DNA of 34,973 bases, from positions 1 through 34,973 of the forward strand of contig JAKJBR010000013.1 of the NCBI GenBank assembly GCA_022706885.1. The letters run 5' to 3'. The DNA comes from DUPQ01 sp022706885 (lineage in GTDB: Bacteria; Bacillota; Clostridia; DUPQ01). Positions 7,113 through 13,874 of this stretch are shown here, in pieces. The notes beneath the pieces were generated by a model. That model ran no database searches, was not told the DNA's origin, and worked only from the letters and a program-made list of their open reading frames with translations. Within the stretch, counting starts at the first letter, position 1. Every line of letters starts with the position of its first letter. The position numbers were made by a program, and so were the translations under genes.

Positions 7113-8720
7113 ATGAAAGTATATGTTATACAACCGTCTTATCCGAAGAACGGTGATGAAAAGAAAAACACTGTTGGCTTTATACTGCAATCGCTGGATT
7201 CCGCAGGAACGGATGCCGACCTTATACTGCTCCCCGAATTTTCCAATATTCCCGGAGCATCACAGTATGATGAAATGATTGCCGATTACAACCGGAATAC
7301 CGATATTCTGACTAAGAGAGTTATCGCCACGGCAAAAAGAACAAACAGCCTTGTAGCCGTCAATATGGCACATAAGACCGATACCGGTTTCCGAAACAGC
7401 ACGCTTTTATATAACGGAAACGGAGAGCTTATTTACAGATATGACAAACAGCATCTTACATATGCGGAAAAAGAGTTGTTAAAACTGGATTACTCTTACA
7501 GATACAGAACCGATATCCCCTGCTTTGTTGATGTAGGCGGACTGAGACTGGCATTCATGACCTGTTACGATACATACTTTTTAGAGTATATTGAGTATAT
7601 CCGGTCAAAGAAACCCGATATCATTCTTATCTGTTCCTATCAGCGGAGTGAAGAAGAAGACATTATTCTTTCACAGGCAAGGATAATATCCTCCAGATGC
7701 AATGCTTATGTCTTAAGAGCATCCTACTCCATGGGTAATAGCGCCAAAGGCGGTCACTCCCTTGTCTGCGACTGTGACGGAACGGTTCTGGCAGATATGG
7801 AACAGTTGACGGGAGTTTTAAGAGCGGATATTAAAGTGCCTAAAAAAGCAATGAAACCCAACGGTCACGGTCAGCCTCTCATACCGACCGATGAATTCGT
7901 AACACAGGGAAGAACACCTCAGGCTTATCTTGCGACAGGCAGTTTTATTTCTAAAAGTGATAATGAAAAACCTTATCCCCGTATATGTGCTCACAGAGGT
8001 TTTTCCGCACTGTGTCCGGAAAATACCATGCTGGCCATATCGGCGGCAGTTGCTTTGGGAGCAGATGAGATTGAACTGGATGTGTGGCCTACCAAAGACA
8101 GAGTTATGATTGCCATGCACGATCCGCATTTTTCGCATGACAAATCCAAAAAGGTCTGGGAATATACCTTTGAAGAGGTAATGGAGCTGGATGCTTCTAT
8201 GGGTATGAGTCCTATGATTGCAGGAATGAAATATGACACATTTGAAGATATACTCAAAAAATTCCATCATCAGACTATTATGAATTTACATATTAAGACC
8301 AAGTTTATTGATAAATATTCCAATATCGTTTTTCCCTACGATGAAGAAGATTTCAAAGTCATAGTAGATTTGATAGAAAAATACGACTGTGCAGATTATG
8401 TATATATTGCAGGAGATGAAGCGGTAATGGAAACGGCTTTGAAGGTAGCCCCTCATCTGAAAAGATGTTGTCTTGACGGACAGCTGGACTATACTCTCGT
8501 GGATAAGGCTATTAAGTATAAATGCGATAAACTGCAGTTCTTCAAACCGTATTTCAATGATGAAATGATTAAAAAGGCCAAGGACAACGGTATCATATGC
8601 AACATATTCTGGTCGGATGACCCAAAAGAAGCTTTAGGATTTTTAGACAGAGGAATAGATACCATACTTACAAATAATCTGCATCTGGTACAGCAAGGTT
8701 TAAAACACAGGTTAGGGTAA
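7113..8720 (+). CDS. fusion: nitrilase-family amidohydrolase + glycerophosphodiester phosphodiesterase
   Basis: A 535-residue two-domain protein. Residues 1-265 are a carbon-nitrogen hydrolase with the complete catalytic triad: E42 in LLPEFSN, K112 in YDKQHL and C151 in FMTCYD. Residues 288-535 are a GDPD domain: AHRGFSALCPENT (H294, R295), EIELDVW (E321, D323) and MHDPHF (H336), the general acid/base His and metal ligands of that family, ending in a TIM-barrel-like DTILTNNLHLV. GDPDs release an alcohol and glycerol 3-phosphate from glycerophosphodiesters; nitrilases hydrolyse amides or nitriles. No signal peptide is present, so it is cytoplasmic. The linker (about 265-288) is short and the frame is uninterrupted, so this looks like a true fusion. 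The ATG follows GAGAGGT. The substrate is unknown. Confidence 0.88.
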   Translation: MKVYVIQPSYPKNGDEKKNTVGFILQSLDSAGTDADLILLPEFSNIPGASQYDEMIADYNRNTDILTKRVIATAKRTNSLVAVNMAHKTDTGFRNSTLLYNGNGELIYRYDKQHLTYAEKELLKLDYSYRYRTDIPCFVDVGGLRLAFMTCYDTYFLEYIEYIRSKKPDIILICSYQRSEEEDIILSQARIISSRCNAYVLRASYSMGNSAKGGHSLVCDCDGTVLADMEQLTGVLRADIKVPKKAMKPNGHGQPLIPTDEFVTQGRTPQAYLATGSFISKSDNEKPYPRICAHRGFSALCPENTMLAISAAVALGADEIELDVWPTKDRVMIAMHDPHFSHDKSKKVWEYTFEEVMELDASMGMSPMIAGMKYDTFEDILKKFHHQTIMNLHIKTKFIDKYSNIVFPYDEEDFKVIVDLIEKYDCADYVYIAGDEAVMETALKVAPHLKRCCLDGQLDYTLVDKAIKYKCDKLQFFKPYFNDEMIKKAKDNGIICNIFWSDDPKEALGFLDRGIDTILTNNLHLVQQGLKHRLG

Positions 8721-8765
8721 GAATAATATTAAAACACTTTATGGAAAGATAAATAAGGAGGTACC

Positions 8766-9320
8766 ATGGTTGCTGTTATTGAAACCGAAAGACTCATCCT
8801 TCGCGAATTCAGATTTGACGATGTCAAAGACTTGTACGAATATGCAAGTAATCCCAATGTAGGACCTAATGCGGGATGGACACCGCATAAAAATATACAG
8901 GAATCGGAATCTGTTTTGAATATGTTTATGAGAGCCGATAATCTTTGGGCGATTGTCTATAAAGAGAACCATAAAGTAATAGGCTCCATCGGTCTGCATC
9001 CCGACATTCTTCGCTCACAGATAAAAGATTTAAAGACAAGATGTTTGGGATATGCTCTCTCTTATGACTACTGGGGCATGGGTATAGCCACCGAAGCGGT
9101 TAAAGCCATACAAGAATATGCATTCAACGTAATGAAGCTGGACCTTTTATCCGTCGATCATTATCCTCATAACAGCCGTTCCATGAAGGTAATAGAAAAA
9201 TGCGGTTTTAAAAAAGAGGGTACATTACGTAAAGCCCGTCTTTCATATAGAAACGAACCTGTGGATATTGTGACATACTCTTTGTTAAAAGAAGAATGGA
9301 AGGAACTTAACGGAAGATAA
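8766..9320 (+). CDS. RimJ/RimL-type GNAT N-acetyltransferase
   Basis: A 184-residue acetyltransferase of the RimJ/RimL/ribosomal-alanine or YdaF-like branch: ETERLILREFRFDDVKDLYEYASNP at the N-terminus, GYALSYDYWGMGIATEAVKAI as the acetyl-CoA loop (about residues 97-117), and HYPHNSRSMKVIEKCGFKKEGTLRKA near the end. All are hallmark segments of that branch. The substrate cannot be told; protein N-termini or small amines are typical. The ATG at 8766 follows a perfect AAGGAGG with 5 bases of spacing. It lies 45 bp after the fusion gene on the same strand. Confidence 0.92.
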   Translation: MVAVIETERLILREFRFDDVKDLYEYASNPNVGPNAGWTPHKNIQESESVLNMFMRADNLWAIVYKENHKVIGSIGLHPDILRSQIKDLKTRCLGYALSYDYWGMGIATEAVKAIQEYAFNVMKLDLLSVDHYPHNSRSMKVIEKCGFKKEGTLRKARLSYRNEPVDIVTYSLLKEEWKELNGR

Positions 9321-9330
9321 CCTTTTAGAC

Positions 9331-9357
9331 TTGTAATATATTTGTGTTGTCTATAAA
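9331..9357 (+). promoter_or_regulatory. possible promoter, leaderless arrangement
   Basis: TTGTAA (9331-9336) and TATAAA (9352-9357) are 15 bp apart, a short spacer. The predicted transcription start (about 9364-9366) coincides with the ATG at 9366, and no ribosome-binding site is visible. Confidence 0.35.
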
Positions 9358-9365
9358 ATCAATCT

Positions 9366-9791
9366 ATGAGAAAGAAATTTAATCAGATGACCGATATGGA
9401 AAAATCGGTAAGACTTAAAAACCACTATATAGTTCATATTGCATTTTATGCTTTTATGTTCAACCTTCTGCCTGTCGCTTTTATGGGATCGCATATTGAA
9501 GGTTTTCTGGTATATATGCTTATTCTGGGTTTCCCCGCAGTTATATACATAGCCTCCATCATATTCGGACTGTTTAACGGATTTAAGTGGCTGTACATAC
9601 TGTTTCCCGCCGTACTGTTTGTTCCGGCCGCTTTTATATACTACGACTACTCGGCGTTGCTATATGCCGCTCTTTATGCCGCGGTTTCCGCATTGGGTAT
9701 GTTTGCAGGTTTTATACTGGTTAGATTATTTACAAAAAAGCCTGCTACATCTGCAGGCTCCGAAAAAGTTCAAGACAGAAAAAAGAAATAG
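9366..9791 (+). CDS. small integral membrane protein of unknown function
   Basis: A 141-residue protein with four predicted membrane segments at about residues 22-43, 47-68, 73-95 and 98-120, a short cytoplasmic-looking basic N-terminus (RKKFNQMTDMEKSVRLK) and a charged C-terminal tail. I do not recognise the family. It has no visible ribosome site; a promoter-like pair places the transcription start almost on the ATG. Its last 50 bases also contain the terminator of the convergent darA operon, which encodes part of the hydrophilic tail (KKPATSAGSEK). It stops 1 bp short of the darA stop codon. Internal start codons (M9, M12) are possible. Confidence 0.7.
   Translation: MRKKFNQMTDMEKSVRLKNHYIVHIAFYAFMFNLLPVAFMGSHIEGFLVYMLILGFPAVIYIASIIFGLFNGFKWLYILFPAVLFVPAAFIYYDYSALLYAALYAAVSALGMFAGFILVRLFTKKPATSAGSEKVQDRKKK
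9733..9759 (-). terminator. intrinsic terminator of the darA operon, inside the convergent gene
   Basis: On the minus strand a 7-bp stem AGCCTGC / GCAGGCT (plus-strand arms 9739-9745 and 9753-9759) with a 7-base loop is followed directly by a run of six T (plus-strand A, 9734-9739). On the plus strand no T run follows the hairpin, so it acts only on transcripts coming from darA. It lies about 35 bp past the darA stop and inside the 3' end of the convergent membrane-protein gene. Confidence 0.8.
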
Positions 9792-9792
9792 A

Positions 9793-10119
9793 CTATATCT
9801 TAATATTTTTCTCTACATTCAATACAAATATCGCAGCACCGCCTACCGTTACTTCGGGAGGAAGGCTTTCATTGGATAATCCCACTCCGAACGATGCCGT
9901 TGACGGAACGGTCTGCTTGCGGGTTTTGCAGTATTTGGAAAGTATTTCTATAACATGCTCGGTTCCCTTGCTTTCGGTACCGATAAGCAAAGTGGTATTG
10001 CCTACCATTAAAAATCCTCCGGTAGTGGAAAGCTTTGTTACGAAATAGCCGGCCTCCGTAAGAGCCGATGCCGCAATAGCGCTGTCATCATTATTTACAA
10101 TAGCTAAAATAAGTTTCAT
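9793..10119 (-). CDS. darA: cyclic-di-AMP receptor, PII-like (DarA/PstA)
   Basis: A 108-residue PII-like signalling protein of the DarA/PstA (formerly DUF970) family, which binds cyclic-di-AMP as a trimer in Firmicutes. Characteristic segments are MKLILAIVNNDD, the ligand-loop run LSTTGGFLMVGNTTLLIG (about residues 30-47) and the C-terminal strand VGGAAIFVLNVE. Length matches the family (about 109). The ATG at 10119 follows GGAGG with 5 bases of spacing. It is the third gene of an operon with the ABC exporter and the DUF1854 gene (gaps 11 and 23 bp) and is followed by a terminator. The output target of DarA is generally unknown. Confidence 0.93.
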   Translation of the reverse strand: MKLILAIVNNDDSAIAASALTEAGYFVTKLSTTGGFLMVGNTTLLIGTESKGTEHVIEILSKYCKTRKQTVPSTASFGVGLSNESLPPEVTVGGAAIFVLNVEKNIKI

Positions 10120-10142
10120 TTGGTCCTCCGTTAAGCATTATA

Positions 10143-10631
10143 TCATATAAATGTGGCAAGCTTTGTCCTGCTTACTTTGTCAAGCTTGTCAATATCTTCT
10201 ATCTCATATCTGTTGTCCGCAGTGTCTCTAAATAACATTCTTGTGCCGTGAATAATCTTTATATCGTTATATCTGTGCCAAATTTCAAACTTTCTTTCCC
10301 CTTTGTCTGTCAGCACATGCATGTTAATATTGCCCGATATCTCCTTAATCTCATACAACCTGATTATCTTGGGTACCAGGTAATACTGGTTCAAGCACTG
10401 ATCCACGGCATTTTTGGAATCTTCCATTAATGTATCCAGGTTTCTTATGATTGCAACTTCCTTTTCTTCAGAATCCAGAAGAGTGATGTACTTTCTCAGA
10501 CCGCTTATGGGAAAAAGCCTTCTGGGCTGAACATTCTCAAATTTCCGTCCGTCATACATGGTTACATTCACATGTGTCAAATCCGCTCTTTCAATTTTGG
10601 CATTATCGCCTTGTATATACGGTACTTTCAT
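10143..10631 (-). CDS. DUF1854-family protein, ABC exporter partner
   Basis: A 162-residue soluble protein with features of DUF1854: an N-terminal MYDGRKFENVQPRRLFPISGLRKYITLLDSEEKEVAIIRNLDTL, then YYLVPKIIRLYEIKE and a C-terminal FRDTADNRYEIEDIDKLD. DUF1854 proteins are usually encoded beside an ABC exporter, and in some bacteria the pair is annotated as cyanophycin-metabolism-associated. Here it lies 11 bp after the ABC gene with a GGAGG ribosome site, consistent with a shared complex. No cyanophycin synthetase or cyanophycinase is visible in the window, so that link is not supported locally. The biochemical role is unknown. Confidence 0.82.
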   Translation of the reverse strand: MKVPYIQGDNAKIERADLTHVNVTMYDGRKFENVQPRRLFPISGLRKYITLLDSEEKEVAIIRNLDTLMEDSKNAVDQCLNQYYLVPKIIRLYEIKEISGNINMHVLTDKGERKFEIWHRYNDIKIIHGTRMLFRDTADNRYEIEDIDKLDKVSRTKLATFI

Positions 10632-10642
10632 GATGCTTCCTC

Positions 10643-12907
10643 CTATTCCACGTTTTCCTCTTCTTTGGCTTTTTGCAGTTTGGACGACATTGTCTGTATT
10701 TCAATAAGTTTGTAGTATTTACCCTTCTTTGCCAGCAGTTCTTCGGGCGTCCCGCTTTCAATTATTCTGCCTTCGTCCACAACCAGAATCTTGTTGGCTT
10801 TTCTTAATGTCGACAGCCTGTGAGCAATCATAAGTGTGGTTCTTCCCTTTATCAGTCTTTCAATGGCTTCCTGTATAAGAAGTTCGGTTTCCGAATCCAC
10901 CGCAGCTGTAGCTTCATCGAATATCATTATGCAAGGATTCCTGAGGACCGCTCTGGCAATGGATACACGCTGTCGCTCACCGCCGGACAGTCCGGTACCT
11001 CTTTCTCCCAGCACGGTATCATATGCGTCGGGCAGTTTTACTATGAAGTTATGGGCATTGGCTATTTTTGCGGCATGGATAACTTCCTCTACCTGAACAT
11101 CGCTGTTGCCGTAAGCGATATTGTTGTATATCGTATCGTGGAACATCATGGGTTCCTGCTGAACATATCCTATCTGAGACCGGTAAAATTCCATGTCTAT
11201 ATCTTTTATGTCCTGTCCGTCCATAAGAATCTTACCGTCATAATTATCATAATAACGCATGATTAGATTGATAAGTGTGGATTTTCCCGAACCGGTAGTA
11301 CCCACAATACCTACAATATCTCCCGGTTCAATATCTATGTTTATATCCTGCAAGGTCATCTTTGTGCGGTCAAAAGAGAAATTAACATTCTTAAACTGTA
11401 TTTTCCCTTCCAGTTTTTTCGGATGATTTCCCTTTCCGAAATCCGCTTCCGGTTCGGCATCGATAATATCAAAAACCCTCTCCGCGGCGGCTACGGCAGC
11501 CTGCAGAGAGTCGTTGAAGTTTGCAAAAAAGTTTACCGGTCCGTAGAACATGGCCGTGTAGGAAATAAAGGAGACCAGAAGACCTAATGTCAACCCGCTT
11601 TGGGGATTCATTACCAGATTGCCTCCCACACTCCAGATAAGTAAGGAGCCGCAGGTTACGAAAAAGCTTACCAGCTGCGGAAACAAAGTGGTTATTCTTG
11701 CGGCTTTTATATCGGTCTTCAGCCATTCTTCGTTGTATTTATCAAACTTGTCAATGGCTCCCTTTTCGTTGGTAAATGCCTTTATAACTCTCACTCCGGG
11801 TATGGTATCGGTCAGAATGGAGGACACTTTTGACCATTTCCTCCATATCCTTCTGTAATAAGGCAGTATCTTCTTTCCGAATATTCTGGAACCTATTACA
11901 ACCAGAGGAACGGGAATAAGCGAAAGCAATGTAAGCCTTCTGTCCATGACAAACATAATCACTATTATCCCTATAAGCAGAAAGAACTGCACTATTACTT
12001 CCTGGGTTACCCTTAAGGTAAAGGACTGCAATGTGGCGGTATCGCTGCTTATTCTGGTTATGACCGAACCTGTAGATGTCTTGTCATAGAACCTCATGGG
12101 AAGATACTGAGCTTTTGTATAAATATCACTTCTTAAACCGGCCACTATCCTGTCTCCGCTTACCCTTAACAGATAAGAACGCAATGCACCTACCGAATAC
12201 TGTATGACATAAGTACAAAACAGCACAAATACCACCGTTAAAAGCAGCTTTTTGTTATTGTCGGGTATTATGTCATCCACCATCATCTTGGTTATATATG
12301 GCGGGACCAACGACATGGCTGTGGTTATTATGGAGAATATGAGGCAGATTATGAGCAGCTTCTTATGGGGAAGCACATACTTCATAAGTTTTTTGGCTAT
12401 TTTACCTTTGGACTGACAGTTAAGGCATTCGGCACCGGGACGCACAAGAGTCCTTCCGCATCTGGGGCAGTTGGAAAGCTGCTTTTCGAAAACGGCTGTA
12501 ACCATTTCCATTAATCTGTCAACATTCTCACCTTTTTTTATCTGCTCGGAAAAATCCGCTGCGGCTTCACATAAATTGGCAACCGAATAAGTAAAACGGA
12601 AAAAGTCGAAAGTGCCTTCTTTTTCTGTAGATATTTCCATTATGGCATTGCCGTACAGCCTTTTTATTTCTATTTTTTCAATATTTTCATGAGTTACATA
12701 TTTATATCCGTCATCATAGGTCCTGTCAAAACAGTACATACCCTTGTCGGTAACCGCAAGAACCGATTCGCTGTATAAGCTGTCTTTGGACAGGTCTCCG
12801 ACAATAAAAAAAAGCAGGCGCTGCACATCCGCCGACTTTTCAAGTCTTTTTGCTATCTCTTCCGGTACAGGTTTGTTGGTTAATATATGAGTGATGTCCT
12901 CTGTCAT
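10643..12907 (-). CDS. ABC exporter with N-terminal PH-like region and zinc ribbon
   Basis: A 754-residue fused permease/ATPase, longer than the usual 570-600 residues because of an extra N-terminus. Residues 1-140 are soluble (a sensor-like, possibly PH-like, region). C147-xx-C150 and C161-xx-C164 form a zinc ribbon. Six membrane segments follow from about 180 to 460. The ATPase domain has Walker A GTTGSGKST (about 535-543), Q-loop YVQQEP, signature LSGGERQR (about 640-647), Walker B CIMIFDEATAAVD and H-loop IAHRLST, so it is catalytically intact. It exports an unknown substrate as a homodimer or with a partner. A strong promoter (12938-12966) and GGAGGAGG-like site precede it; DUF1854 and darA follow in the operon. 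Confidence 0.92.
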   Translation of the reverse strand: MTEDITHILTNKPVPEEIAKRLEKSADVQRLLFFIVGDLSKDSLYSESVLAVTDKGMYCFDRTYDDGYKYVTHENIEKIEIKRLYGNAIMEISTEKEGTFDFFRFTYSVANLCEAAADFSEQIKKGENVDRLMEMVTAVFEKQLSNCPRCGRTLVRPGAECLNCQSKGKIAKKLMKYVLPHKKLLIICLIFSIITTAMSLVPPYITKMMVDDIIPDNNKKLLLTVVFVLFCTYVIQYSVGALRSYLLRVSGDRIVAGLRSDIYTKAQYLPMRFYDKTSTGSVITRISSDTATLQSFTLRVTQEVIVQFFLLIGIIVIMFVMDRRLTLLSLIPVPLVVIGSRIFGKKILPYYRRIWRKWSKVSSILTDTIPGVRVIKAFTNEKGAIDKFDKYNEEWLKTDIKAARITTLFPQLVSFFVTCGSLLIWSVGGNLVMNPQSGLTLGLLVSFISYTAMFYGPVNFFANFNDSLQAAVAAAERVFDIIDAEPEADFGKGNHPKKLEGKIQFKNVNFSFDRTKMTLQDINIDIEPGDIVGIVGTTGSGKSTLINLIMRYYDNYDGKILMDGQDIKDIDMEFYRSQIGYVQQEPMMFHDTIYNNIAYGNSDVQVEEVIHAAKIANAHNFIVKLPDAYDTVLGERGTGLSGGERQRVSIARAVLRNPCIMIFDEATAAVDSETELLIQEAIERLIKGRTTLMIAHRLSTLRKANKILVVDEGRIIESGTPEELLAKKGKYYKLIEIQTMSSKLQKAKEEENVE

Positions 12908-12937
12908 ATTTTTACCTCCTCCACCCCTTACCCGGTT

Positions 12938-12966
12938 ATTATCGGTTACCCGGCAATTAAAGTCAA
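12938..12966 (-). promoter_or_regulatory. promoter of the ABC-DUF1854-darA operon
   Basis: On the minus strand TTGACT (12961-12966) and GATAAT (12938-12943) are separated by 17 bp. The predicted transcript start near 12931 gives a leader of about 25 bases carrying the ribosome site. Repeated CGGTTA units surround the -10 box and could be an operator, but this is unproven. Confidence 0.7.
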
Positions 12967-12991
12967 CATCAAAAACAACATTTTATTTCTA

Positions 12992-13020
12992 TTGTTAAAA
13001 CAACATTGATTTGGTAGAAT
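12992..13020 (+). promoter_or_regulatory. promoter of the HAD phosphatase gene
   Basis: TTGTTA (12992-12997) and TAGAAT (13015-13020) are separated by 17 bp, giving a leader of about 70 bases before the TTG start at 13097. It is back-to-back with the ABC operon promoter. Confidence 0.65.
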
Positions 13021-13096
13021 AGACAAAAATAAAAATATCGCGGCAAGAATAATTAATATATTAACGCCTACTGCCGACGATTGAACGGAGCGCACT

Positions 13097-13843
13097 TTGA
13101 GTAAATATAAATGCCTTATATTTGACGTTGACAATACAATTTTACAATATGACGCATCGGCGGCTAAGGCACTGGAAGATTTGCTTTTAAACCATAATGT
13201 CGAGTACACACCAAAAATTGAAGAGTTGTTCAGAACGGTCTGTTATGATTTGTGGAAGTCTTATAATATGAATCTTTTAGATGACCCGGTTATGCAGGAA
13301 AAATACCATGAAGTTTATAAAATATACGGCTACAAACGCTTTGAAGTATTTTTGGATAAATTGAATATAGGAAGTTTAAGAAAAGAGCATGCTTCAGATA
13401 TTGCCGATGAGTATAACGAGATATTCAATAACACTCATATATTTGAAAATCATGCAATTGATGTTCTCAAACATTGCTCAAAAACACATATAGTGGCGGC
13501 TGCTACAAACGGAATAAAAGAAATACAGCAATCGCGATTGAGTCCGGTAAGAAAGTATCTTTCCCATCTTTTCATATCCGAGGAAATGGGTTGTGTAAAA
13601 CCCATGAAACAGTTCTACAACCATATGCTTGAAACATTGAATCTTTCCGGTAACCAATGTCTTTTCATAGGAGATTTGTATACCACCGACATCTTAGGCG
13701 CCATAAACGTACAGATGGATGCCCTATGGTACATAAATAAGGAAAGACAAAGCGAAACTGCCGAGTGGCTGGAATCATCCAATCAGTATGAAATAACCGT
13801 ACCTGTCATCCATTCGCTTTTGGAAATATATCGGTATATTTAG
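13097..13843 (+). CDS. HAD-family phosphatase, YjjG-like nucleotidase
   Basis: A 248-residue HAD hydrolase. Motif I is CLIFDVDNTI with the nucleophile D10 and D12; motif II is VAAATNGI (Thr); motif III/IV correspond to the conserved Lys in SEEMGCVKPMKQFY and to FIGDLYTTDILGA. The cap and the motif wording (FDVDNTxLxYD, ATNGxxxxQxxRL, SExxGxxKP) are those of the YjjG/YfnB branch, which removes phosphate from non-canonical pyrimidine nucleotides. I therefore infer a house-cleaning 5'-nucleotidase. The start is a TTG with GGAG 5 bases upstream. It has its own promoter and converges with the phosphorylase gene. Confidence 0.85.
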   Translation: MSKYKCLIFDVDNTILQYDASAAKALEDLLLNHNVEYTPKIEELFRTVCYDLWKSYNMNLLDDPVMQEKYHEVYKIYGYKRFEVFLDKLNIGSLRKEHASDIADEYNEIFNNTHIFENHAIDVLKHCSKTHIVAAATNGIKEIQQSRLSPVRKYLSHLFISEEMGCVKPMKQFYNHMLETLNLSGNQCLFIGDLYTTDILGAINVQMDALWYINKERQSETAEWLESSNQYEITVPVIHSLLEIYRYI

Positions 13844-13874
13844 AATACTATAAGCATACTTATGTTGTATAGGG

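Noticed and set aside
10643..12907. A cyanophycin metabolism cluster
   Set aside because: Only the ABC/DUF1854 pair resembles it; no cyanophycin synthetase or cyanophycinase is present.
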